64,000 nt of DNA from Bactericera cockerelli (taxonomy: Eukaryota; Arthropoda; Insecta; Hemiptera; Triozidae): contig CM044961.1 of the NCBI GenBank assembly GCA_024516035.1, forward strand, positions 17,799,374-17,863,373, read 5' to 3'. The notes below the pieces were generated by a model, which saw only the letters and a program-made list of their open reading frames with translations, was not told the DNA's origin and searched no databases. Below are positions 40,101 through 52,585 of the stretch, piece by piece; the first letter of the stretch is position 1, and each line of letters opens with the position of its first letter. Made by a program: the position numbers and the translations under genes.

Positions 40101-40949
40101 AAAGTGTTCTACAGTGAGGTTTGCTGGTATTATCTTGGTGTTGAGAAGGTCAATTATTAGAGCGAATTTTCGGGACGTCTTTTGTTTTGGTATATGAGGT
40201 CTTTTTGTAGGGTCCATCCCCATGTATTTTTGAGTTGATTCTCTAAATACTTCTTCTAGTTTTTTCTCTGTCTCTTTGTTCTTATTTTCGTCATTTTCTA
40301 GTTCTTCTACTTGTTCTGTAATGTTTTCGTTATCAGTAATTATTTGCTCATTTCTTTGTTCACTTGTATCATTCATCGGTTCTTCTTGTGTATGTATTTC
40401 TTCGTTGGTTTGTTCCATCGTGTTTCGTAGTTCTGCTTTTATTTGTTCCAGTACTTCATTTGGTAATAGCCTGTTAGTAATGATTGTTCTTCTTTGGTCC
40501 GCTATTCTTTGTTGTGTTACATGAAGGTTTGGGTATTGTTGAGTGAATGCCTCATATAATTTCTCCCTGTATGCTGTCATATCTGTCTCGAGTTTTGTTA
40601 GTTGATAGTAAGTTCGCATGATGAAGAGGTTCATTTCTCGTGTCCATTTCATGCGAACTCTTGTTCTACCTGCTGCTGTGGTCTCAGATACAATTGGATT
40701 AACCATCTGAGAAACACTAGCAGTAGGAGCAGCCTCAACTGTTGAACTTTGGCTGCGTGTGATTTCGGCATTTGGATGTTGAATATTTTCGGGTTGCCCG
40801 ACCGTGGCCTGCCTTCTTCTTATGAGCACACGGTCACCACCGGCTCGCATGCTGTCACTTCCAGCGGTGGCTCCAGAAGTGCCCTGGTGTTGCCCCCCAG
40901 GAGGTAGCGGGGTTCCGAGGTCTTTATAACTTCTTAGCTTTTTCTCCAT
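37200..40949 (-). CDS. E8: intact R4/Dong-like retrotransposon protein (Myb-RT-Zn-RLE)
   Basis: 1249 residues, one uninterrupted ORF. Residues 98-165: Myb/trihelix-like DNA-binding segment (MKWTREMNLFIMRTYYQL ... QRIADQRRTII). Residues 165-480: charged helical linker. RT about 490-850: SWKSPGSDNIQNYWYKKL, YRPITCLQTFYKILT, CYIDYQKAYDSVPHVWL, GIFQGDSLSPIWF (near 708) and the catalytic YMDD (near 753). Then GGRGLIDIKNLHSKQ. Zinc motif CX2CX8HX4C (CRKCREKPETIQHITSAC, about 1055). Restriction-like endonuclease at about 1145-1185: RPDIVWRDKD ... LIDVAIP and EKKRKYQELSDEIKKMW. These enzymes nick the target and prime reverse transcription from it. Flanking (ATT)n supports TAA-repeat targeting as known for Dong. 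Potentially active. Confidence 0.9.
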   Translation of the reverse strand: MEKKLRSYKDLGTPLPPGGQHQGTSGATAGSDSMRAGGDRVLIRRRQATVGQPENIQHPNAEITRSQSSTVEAAPTASVSQMVNPIVSETTAAGRTRVRMKWTREMNLFIMRTYYQLTKLETDMTAYREKLYEAFTQQYPNLHVTQQRIADQRRTIITNRLLPNEVLEQIKAELRNTMEQTNEEIHTQEEPMNDTSEQRNEQIITDNENITEQVEELENDENKNKETEKKLEEVFRESTQKYMGMDPTKRPHIPKQKTSRKFALIIDLLNTKIIPANLTVEHFGDLHDGIFCAAITAAKVNGAKINEAVRGAISIHRKEQPWKQRLEKKISIKRAEIARLNEYKRGHPSRKLEKKVQEILTKYKIHTPRDKLNETLADFQDTLQQRLAVLSTRLRRYTKCDRKKKENKQFDENEKMFYRQLKNPRNTHVEANRQLPDHVKMKEYWSSIWTRHGQYNADASWLKKEQEDNTISQMEEPVVTREQLTNILKNLQSWKSPGSDNIQNYWYKKLTCLHDQILLYINNFIDNPHEIPLFLTEGKTYLLPKNGISPDPAKYRPITCLQTFYKILTTCIANKLNDHIEKENIMTEEQKGCKKGAKGCKEQLIIDSVILKHAQCKTRNLSCCYIDYQKAYDSVPHVWLLKVLELYKVHPKIIQLLQSLMFTWRTAIHLQTPNQTEQNTNRVGRDPNTTRNMNNNDTTSIIQITQGIFQGDSLSPIWFCLALNPLSKLLTRTGIGYNLKSGRNNNHIISHQLYMDDLKLYAPSHEKLQELILLVEQFSNDIEMKFGLDKCRVINIKKGKLETNNVQLNTGELIEAMNETDVYKYLGYAQAKNIKHTEIKEGLEKEYLTRIRKVCQTELNSKNMFKAFNTLAIPILTYSFGIIKWTETNLEDIMRKTRVELTKERKLHPKSSTLRISIPRSEGGRGLIDIKNLHSKQVDLLRTYFHQKGNTSLLHERVCQVDNNFTPLNLANQENLPNNNTRSLTSKLEEWRSKALHGRHPHDLDHINVDKTASNAWLKHGQLFPETEGFMIAIQDQVIKTRNYMKYIIKNPEVQDDRCRKCREKPETIQHITSACSSLAQNDYLHRHNQVAAIIHQSLCSNLKLKEEKVPYYKYEPPGVLESQKHTLYYDRSILTDKTIHNNRPDIVWRDKDRNIAYLIDVAIPNTHNVDNTINEKKRKYQELSDEIKKMWKVEKAEIVPIVLSTTGIIPKILHQSLKTINIKEKTYLLLQKAVILNTTRIVRKFLSS

Positions 40950-41293
40950 TGTTAGATAAAAATGGGTTTTGCCATTGCCCTGTTGGTCACTCAGGAAATA
41001 AGTGAGTTCTTCTATCTCTCACGTGGCTTAATGATAATGCACGGACGTAGGGTTGGGCTTATGAGAGAACTTATTGGCATTTATACTAACTGCCAGAGTT
41101 TTTTCCTGTTTAGCCGCCCCTCTGGGGTACAGACGCTAAACAGACGCAGTCAATGTTCATGGAGTATTATTAACATATCTCCACTACTTCCTGGGACGTT
41201 ACTGGTGAAAGTAACCATCCAGGTATCAACCACTTGCTCGGGCCCTGGGGTCGCCACTCCCCAATGACTGATGAATCAGACATCCCTGGGGTC
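40950..41293 (-). promoter_or_regulatory. E8 5'UTR with conserved structured block
   Basis: 344 nt from the microsatellite to the ATG. The first about 150 nt (41293-41142) match the E7 leader at 45435-45283: CCCCAGGGATG, a CTGA-TTCA-TCAG hairpin, GGGGAGTGGCGACCCCAGGG (stem GGGG/CCCC), GGCCCGAGCAAGTGGTTGA, GTAACGTCCCAGGAAGTA. A second block (CCAACCCTACGTCCG, then AGCCACGTG, about 41073-41017) matches the E9 leader. RNA structure is inferred; a self-cleaving ribozyme is possible but not shown. Confidence 0.6.

Positions 41294-41340
<47 letters not shown>
41294..41340. repeat. (ATT)n microsatellite
   Basis: About 15 ATT units between the 5' end of E8 and the 3' end of E7. Confidence 0.95.
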
Positions 41341-41389
41341 TGGGTATTGAATTGTTTTCTTCCTTTTGAAGGATTTATTCAAAATATAG

Positions 41390-41408
41390 ACGGGTAAGAA
41401 TTACCAAG
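41390..41408 (-). promoter_or_regulatory. 3'UTR hairpin of E7
   Basis: The minus strand reads CTTGGTAATTCTTACCCGT: stem GGTAA/TTACC with a TTC loop. Confidence 0.5.
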
Positions 41409-41420
41409 TCATATATTTTG

Positions 41421-45582
<4,162 letters not shown>

Positions 45583-45623
45583 TAAGGGTATCTCCTTTAT
45601 GGGTTTATGTAAAGTGTTGTTTG

Positions 45624-45640
45624 CAGGTAATTTACCAATT
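45624..45640 (-). promoter_or_regulatory. 3'UTR hairpin of E6
   Basis: The minus strand reads TTGGTAAATTACC: stem GGTA/TACC with an AAT loop. Same sequence as E5. Confidence 0.45.
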
Positions 45641-45664
45641 CAAACAACACTCTTTGTGAACAAG

Positions 45665-46682
45665 TCAGTTCAGCGTTTTTCGGAAAAGATGACAGATTGA
45701 GAGTACAACTGAGTGTTGCATCTTGGTTATGATGGATTTGTTGATGTTGAGTTCTGTAAGGTGTTTGGTCAATGATTTAGGAACCACTCCAGTTGTTGAT
45801 ATGATAATAGGATGAATTTTAACAGTGTCTACTTTCCATGTTTCTTTTATTTCTGCTTTGAGGTCTTGATATCTTCTTATCTTTTCATTGTAGGTGGATA
45901 TGATATTGTGGCTGTTTACTACTGCATAGTCAATGAGGTGTACTATTTTTTCTTTTTTGTTCCATATGATCGTGTCTGGTCGGTTGTGACTTATTGTGCG
46001 GTCAGTGTAGACAGTGCGATTCCAGTAAAGTGCATGATCTTCGTTTTCTATGACAGCTTCAGGGTTGTATTTCCAGTATTTGCTATCTTCTTTGGTGTTG
46101 AATATTTTGGCTTCTAGTGTTTGGTGCAATATTTTTCCCATGTTGTCGTGTCTTGTGATGTATTCTGTTTGGGTTAATGTTGTACATCCTGCCATTATAT
46201 GTTGTGTTGTTTCCGATTGATTTCCACACCATCTACATTTATCGTTTTGTATGGTTGGATCTTTAATAATGTGTTTGCGGAAGTTTTTGGTGGCTACTAT
46301 TTGGTCTTGGATGGCAATGTAAAATCCTTCTGTTTCTGGAAAGAGTTTCCCTTCGGTTAACCATTTGAACGACTGTTCTTTGTCGACATATTCTTGGTCA
46401 ATTTCGTTGGGGTATCTTCCATGCAGAGTTTTATTCTTCCATTTGTTTATTGTATGTTGTAGTTCATTTTCATTATTTGTACTGTTTACGCTGTGTTCTT
46501 TTAAATTTAGTGGTGTATACTTCTCGTCAGCTTTTATTGATGTTTTTATTAATTCACTGTTGTTTTGTTTTTTCCAGAAGTATTCTCTCATGTTATTGAT
46601 TTGTTTCTTATGTAGGTATGTGATGTCAATAATGCCTCGTCCTCTAGAGGCAATTTCTTAAGAATTTCATTTGAATCGACTC
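45665..46682 (-). pseudogene. E6: 5'-truncated copy, nearly identical to E5
   Basis: Open from about 46650 (RGRGIIDITYLHKKQ) to the stop at 45665. It keeps the segment after the RT, CRWCGNQSETTQHIMAGC and the endonuclease (RPDTIIWNKKEKIVHLIDYA). By eye it differs from 46789-47770 at only about three bases over nearly 1 kb. The 5' junction carries about 33 nt (46650-46682) matching the unrelated LINE fragment at 61765-61797. Confidence 0.85.
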
Positions 46683-46705
46683 TTATTATTATTATTATTA
46701 TTATT
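46683..46705. repeat. (ATT)n microsatellite
   Basis: About 7 ATT units between E6 and E5. Confidence 0.9.
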
Positions 46706-46747
46706 CTAAGGGTATCTCCTTTATGGGTTTATGTAAAGTGTTGTTTG

Positions 46748-46764
46748 CAGGTAATTTACCAATT
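46748..46764 (-). promoter_or_regulatory. 3'UTR hairpin of E5
   Basis: The minus strand reads TTGGTAAATTACC: stem GGTA/TACC. Confidence 0.45.
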
Positions 46765-46788
46765 CAAACAACACTCTTTGTGAACAAG

Positions 46789-49700
46789 TCAGTTCAGCGT
46801 TTTTCGGAAAAGATGACAGATTGAGAGTACAACTGAGTGTTGCATCTTGGTTATGATGGATTTGTTGATGTTGAGTTCTGTAAGGTGTTTGGTCAATGAT
46901 TTAGGAACCACTCCAGTTGTTGATATGATGATAGGATGAATTTTAACAGTGTCTACTTTCCATGTTTCTTTTATTTCTGCTTTGAGGTCTTGATATCTTC
47001 TTATCTTTTCATTGTAGGTGGATATGATATTGTGGCTGTTTACTACTGCATAGTCAATGAGGTGTACTATTTTTTCTTTTTTGTTCCATATGATCGTGTC
47101 TGGTCGGTTGTGACTTATTGTGCGGTCAGTGTAGACAGTGCGATTCCAGTAAAGTGCATGATCTTCGTTTTCTATGACAGCTTCAGGGTTGTATTTCCAG
47201 TATTTGCTATCTTCTTTGGTGTTGAATATTTTGGCTTCTAGTGTTTGGTGCAATATTTTTCCCATGTTGTCGTGTCTTGTGATGTATTCTGTTTGGGTTA
47301 ATGTTGTACATCCTGCCATTATATGTTGTGTTGTTTCCGATTGATTTCCACACCATCTACATTTATCGTTTTGTATGGTTGGATCTTTAATAATGTGTTT
47401 GCGGAAGTTTTTGGTGGCTACTATTTGGTCTTGGATGGCAATGTAAAATCCTTCTGTTTCTGGAAAGAGTTTCCCTTCGGTTAACCATTTGAACGACTGT
47501 TCTTTGTCGACATATTCTTGGTCAATTTCGTTGGGGTATCTTCCATGCAGAGGTTTATTCTTCCATTTGTTTATTGTATGTTGTAGTTCATTTTCATTAT
47601 TTGTACTGTTTACGCTGTGTTCTTTTAAATTTAGTGGTGTATAGTTCTCGTCAGCTTTTATTGATGTTTTTATTAATTCACTGTTGTTTTGTTTTTTCCA
47701 GAAGTATTCTCTCATGTTATTGATTTGTTTCTTATGTAGGTATGTGATGTCAATAATGCCTCGTCCTCCATGTTTCCTTGGTATGGTTACTCGTTCTATA
47801 GCACTTTTGGGATGATGTTTGTTGAATCTTGTGAGAGTTGTTCTTATTTTTGTTTCAAGATGAGTTAAATCGGTTTGTGACCATTTGATTATTCCAAATG
47901 AGTAGGTTAAAATAGGGATTGCGAATGTATTAATTGCTTTCGTAAGGTTCTTTGAGTTGAGGCTTGTTTTTGATAACATTCTTAGCCGTTGGTTGAATAG
48001 AGATTGTATTTTGATTTTTGATCTTTTGTGGTCAATGGTTTTGTTTTGTTCTATTCCTAGATATTTGTAGTATTCTGTGGGTTCTATGGCTTCAATGTTT
48101 TCTAGGCTTATTGTTCTATATTCTGGAGTTGTAGTTATTTTCCCTTTCTTTAAGGCTTGAATTTTACATTTGTTAGTTCCAAATTCCATTTTGATATCTA
48201 AACTAAATTTTTCTACCATTTCTATTGTGTTAATAAGATTCTCTTCAGAGTTGAAGTATAATTTCAGATCGTCGATGTAGAATAGATGCGTGATGTTATA
48301 GTTGGATTCTTTATTTTTTATTTTAAACCTTTTGTTGTTAAGTTGTAAAAGTGTTGAAAGGGGATTCATGCAGAGGCAGAACAGCAGACTACTGAGGCTA
48401 TCTCCTTGAAAGATACCTCTCTGTATTTTTAGTTTGGATGTTTGTAAGTTTTGGTCGTGTGATTTTAGTGTTATTGTTGTCTTCCATTTTTCCATGATTT
48501 TTTGTAAGAACTCCGTGTATTTAGCATTAATTTTGTATAGTTTTAAGATGTATATTATCCATGAGTGTGGAATTTTGTCGTATGCTTTAATGTAGTCAAT
48601 GAAACAAGTATACAGGGTGGTCCAGAAAGTTTGCACCAAAATGATAGGGGTAATAAAAGAGACCATTTCCAACAAAAATATTCCCGGATATTTTCCTTTA
48701 TTTTTTGTCGTTTTCAAAATGGCGGCCAAAACGTGTGTTTTTCAATATTCCGACTTTGGTTTGGCTTTTGATTTTTTTAATTTTTTCTGTACCACCTAGA
48801 AAAAAACGGATTGCATTTTTGAATTGAGAATAAAATTTTAATTAAAATAAGTTAAATTTACCCGTTCAATGTTTTCATGTTCATGCTCATTTAGTCTGTC
48901 AAGGTTCTGAACGCACATATTTGAAAAACACACGTTTTGGCCGCCATTTTGAAAACGACAAAAAAATAAAGGAAAATGTCCGGGAATATTTTTGTTGGAA
49001 ATGGTCTTTTTTATTACCCCTGTCATTTTGGTGCAAACTTTCTGGACCACCCTGTATATATTTCGTGTTTTCTTGTGTGCTTGGTTCATAATAATGGCGT
49101 CAATAGTGAGTTGTTCCTTACATCCTAAAGTTCCTATTCTACTACCTTTTTGTTCTTCTGATATTATATTTTCATCTTCACAATGTTTACTTATGGCTTG
49201 GGTGATACATCCCGTTATTAATTTGTAGATGGTGTTAAGGCATGTAATAGGTCTGTAATTGGCTGGATTTTGTGTTTCATTGGATTTTGGTTTTAAATAT
49301 GTTATGCCTTCACATATTTTTTCATTGATGACTGCAGGGTTATCTAGTGCTTGGTTTATTATTTCTAGTGTTTTATCGTGTAGCTTTGTCATATTTTTTA
49401 TCCAATAATTTTGAATTTTATCAGGTCCAGGGCATTTCCAATTTTGTATTTTTCCAATCTGAGTAAGTAGCATATGTTTTGTTATTTGGTTATTTTTCAT
49501 TGGTGGTATTTCTGTTGTGTTATCTTCAATTATTTTTATAAATCCAGATTCATTATTATGTTCTATTGAATTATTCCATATTCCACCCCAGAAGGCTTCG
49601 AGATCTTGGACATCTGGTGGTGTTATTATTTCTATGTTTTCAGTAGTTTTTGTTTTTACATAGAATGCTTTTTGGTTTCGGTTGAAGAGAGCATTATCAC

Positions 49701-50729
49701 TTTTCCTGGAATTGCTTTTTTTGTATTTGCGTAGTCTTTTGGAGAGTATTAGTAATTTTTGTTTTACTGTGTCTAATGTTTGATTGATGGTTTCGTTGGG
49801 GGGGTCGTATTTGGTGTGGCATTGATATTTCTTCATTATTTGGTTGATTTTATTTCTTAGGCGTTTCGTGTTGTTACCTTTTTTGTATTCAAGTAGACGT
49901 GCTATTGTGGCTCTGAGTTCTTCTATTTCTTTTTGGATTCGTTTTTCCCAGCATGGTGTATATTTGTTTCTTATGTTATTCTCATTTGTTATGATTTTTG
50001 CTCCATTAGATAGTGAAACTGTGTATGCTGCTAGGTATAGAATGTTTTGCAGATCTTCTAAGGTATTAATTTCAGTTAGCTCTTCTGTTATTATGTCTTC
50101 ATTGAATATTTTCGTTAATGTGGCAAGTTTTTTTGAATTATTTTGTCGAGGTATGCTGGCTCTATTTTCTAGGGGTATTCCTTCCCAAAGTGTTTTTGCT
50201 GTTTCATATTCCCTTCTAATTTGTTCTTGGAACTTCTTCTCTATTGGTGTATATCTTTCATGTGATTGCCTTTCATTGGTTTCTAAAACTTGCTCTTGTG
50301 GTCTTCTTTCTTCTATTTCTAAATTAAGAGTTTCTATCATTGTTACTGTATTTTCTTGGTTGACTGATGTTTCGTTGTTGGGTTCATTTTCTGTGTTGTG
50401 GGTGTTATCTTGTGATTCTCTTGTATTTCTTTGTCGTATTTCTTCAATTATGGTGCTGGGTAGTAGGTTGTTACGAATAATGGCGGATTTTCTGTCTGCA
50501 AGGTTTTGTTCTGATAGGTGACCCAATGATGGGTATCTTAATTTGAATTTATTATGAAGTTTTTTCCTCCATGCTGTCATGACTTGTTCACAATTTGTTT
50601 CGTGGAAGTATATTTCAATGATTGCTTTATTCATTTCTTGAGTCCACTTGATTCTACGTCGAATTGTTGCTTCGGAAGTCTCGGATCGGGGATTCGAGAG
50701 GATTCTTTCAGCTTCTGTTGATGATGATG
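46789..50729 (-). pseudogene. E5: R4/Dong-like retrotransposon interrupted by a MITE
   Basis: Two coding blocks (50634-49055, open upstream to the microsatellite at about 50729, and 48610-46789) are separated by the MITE at 48613-49054. The left block has the Myb-like segment (RRRIKWTQEMNKAIIEIYF), linker, SWK-type start of RT (NWKCPGPDKIQNYWIKNM) and NYRPITCLNTIYKLITG. The right block resumes with CFIDYIKAYDKIPHSWI, GIFQGDSLSSLLFC, FYIDDLKLYF, then CRWCGNQSETTQHIMAGC and the endonuclease. Removing the insertion with one copy of its TA duplication keeps frame (N-I-Y-T-C-F-I-D-Y), so the host element was intact here. It lacks its 5'UTR. Confidence 0.85.
48613..49054. mobile_element. 442-bp Tc1/mariner-like MITE with long inverted repeats
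   Basis: The ends CAGGGTGGTCCAGAAAGTTT and AAACTTTCTGGACCACCCTG are perfect inverted repeats. The inversion continues for about 130 bp (GTTTTCAAAATGGCGGCC / GGCCGCCATTTTGAAAAC). It is flanked by TA at 48611-48612 and 49055-49056, the Tc1/mariner target. It has no transposase and sits in the E5 reverse-transcriptase ORF. Confidence 0.9.
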
Positions 50730-50750
50730 ATTATTATTATTATTATTATT
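50730..50750. repeat. (ATT)n microsatellite
   Basis: About 7 ATT units preceded by (ATG)n-like GATGATGATG, between E5 and E4. Confidence 0.9.
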
Positions 50751-50795
50751 TTACTTATTCTCACAATCTTTGTGGATGGTTGGGCCCTTTAGAGT

Positions 50796-50814
50796 GGGGT
50801 ATTATTCATACCAA
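50796..50814 (-). promoter_or_regulatory. 3'UTR hairpin of E4
   Basis: The minus strand reads TTGGTATGAATAATACCCC: stem GGTAT/ATACC with a GAATA loop. Confidence 0.45.
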
Positions 50815-50864
50815 TCACTTAAAGGGTTGTAGTGTGGACACGTGCATTTCTGGTTTTCTGAACT

Positions 50865-52541
50865 TCAGTCCTGGATGTTGAGGCATTTTCTGACTATTCT
50901 GCAGGTTTCTAAGATGACAGACTTCTGCATTGTTCTCAACATGCATTTATCCTTCATGTCTATAAGGCTCAGGTAAGTCCATATGTTTTTACTTACAATT
51001 CCTGTGGTTGTTATTATTATAGGGATGACAGTAACTTTGTTTAATCTGTATATGGCTTTGTATTCTTGGCAGAGTTCAAAATACTTGTTGATTTTTTCTC
51101 TTTCAGTTTTTTCAAGGTTGTGATCGTTGGGATGTGCAATATCTATAAAGAAAGCTTCTTTTCTTGTCTTGTCGTGGAGTACTATGTCTGGTCGGTTGCT
51201 GGCTACTGTCTTATCTGTTCTGATTGGAATGTCCCAATATAGTTTGTATTGATCGGTTTCTATGACGGGTTGTGGTATGTATTTATAATAGGGTTCTTCT
51301 TTTTCAGATACGTTAAGTTTAAGTTTGAGGATCAGTTTTTGGTGCAGTATGCCAGCTGTCAAGTTATGTCTGTTGAGATATTCTGTGTGTGCCATAGTTG
51401 TACATCCTGATGTAATATGTTGTATGGTTTCAGATGGGCCTTTACAAATCCTACATTTATCATCAATTTGTTCTTTTAAAATGTGTTTCTTGTAGTTTCT
51501 GGTATTAATGACTCCATCTTGTATGGCACACAAGAATCCTTCAGTTTCTCCGAATAAGTGTCCATTTGTTAGCCATCTTGTGGATTCCTCTGGGTGACCT
51601 ATTTTTAATGCGTTAGGGAATTTTCCATGTAATGCCTTTGCCAACCATTCTTCTTCTATGTCTTTAGTTTTCTGTAGACGTAAGTTTTGTTCTAGTTCAT
51701 TGTCTTGCAGTTTTAGGGGCGAGTATATGTCTTTGTCGCAGATGGATTTAATGAGTTTGCCTTGGTTTTCTTTGAAGTACTTTCGTAAGTTTAGTATTTG
51801 TCTTCTGCGTAGTTGTTCTAAGTTTAACAGTCCTCTACCTCCTATTTTTCTTGGTAGATATAACCTGAGTACAGAGGAGTTGGAATGGTGGATTCTGTTT
51901 TTTGTCATGCTTGTTCTGATTTTTCTATTTATCCTTTCCATGTCAGTCTCTGTCCAGTTTATGACTCCAAAGGTGTATGTGATGACTGGAATCGCCCAAG
52001 TGTTAATGGCTTTAATTTTGTTTTTTCCATTCAGTTCAGATTTCAATACTTTCATGACTCTACTAATTAGTTTTGTTTCGACATTTTCTTTGAGTTCTTT
52101 CGTGTTTCTCTGTAAGTGTTGGTCTAGTCCTAGGTATTTGTACTTTTCATCATCGGACAGTTGTTTGATATTAATGTGTTCAAGGTTCTCACTTTTTACT
52201 GGTTTGCCTTTCTTGTATATAATTTTTGCACATTTGTCATATCCAAAGTTCATTAAAATGTCATTGCTGAATATTTTTGAGATGCTTATTAACTTTGATA
52301 AATCTTTTTCATTTTCTGCATAGAGTTTGGCATCATCTACGTATAACAGATGGTTTAATTTAGGTGTATTGGGTTGGTTCTTTAATTTGTATCCCACATC
52401 TGAGTAATTTAAAAGCTTTGAGAGAGGGTTGAGGCATATTATAAACCAAATAGGACTCAGAGAGTCACCCTGGAAGATTCCGCTTTCAATCTGAATAAGG
52501 TTAGTTTTTATTTGTTTTTCTTCTGTTTTTATAAGTAATTC
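50865..52541 (-). pseudogene. E4: 5'-truncated R4/Dong-like retrotransposon
   Basis: About 558 codons open from the microsatellite to the stop. It starts just before the RT motif IESGIFQGDSLSPIWF and keeps LLYVDDAKLYAE (catalytic DD), NWTETDMERINRKIR, GGRGLLNLEQLRRRQ, CRICKGPSETIQHITSGC and RPDIVLHDKTR...FIDIAHP. The N-terminal domain and first RT motifs are missing. The frame is undamaged, indicating a young truncated insertion. Confidence 0.85.
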
Positions 52542-52565
52542 TATTATTATAATTATTATTATTAT
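52542..52565. repeat. Short (ATT)n microsatellite
   Basis: About 7 ATT-like units with one AATT, between E4 and E3. Confidence 0.85.
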
Positions 52566-52585
52566 GGCATACAACGCAAGATAAT

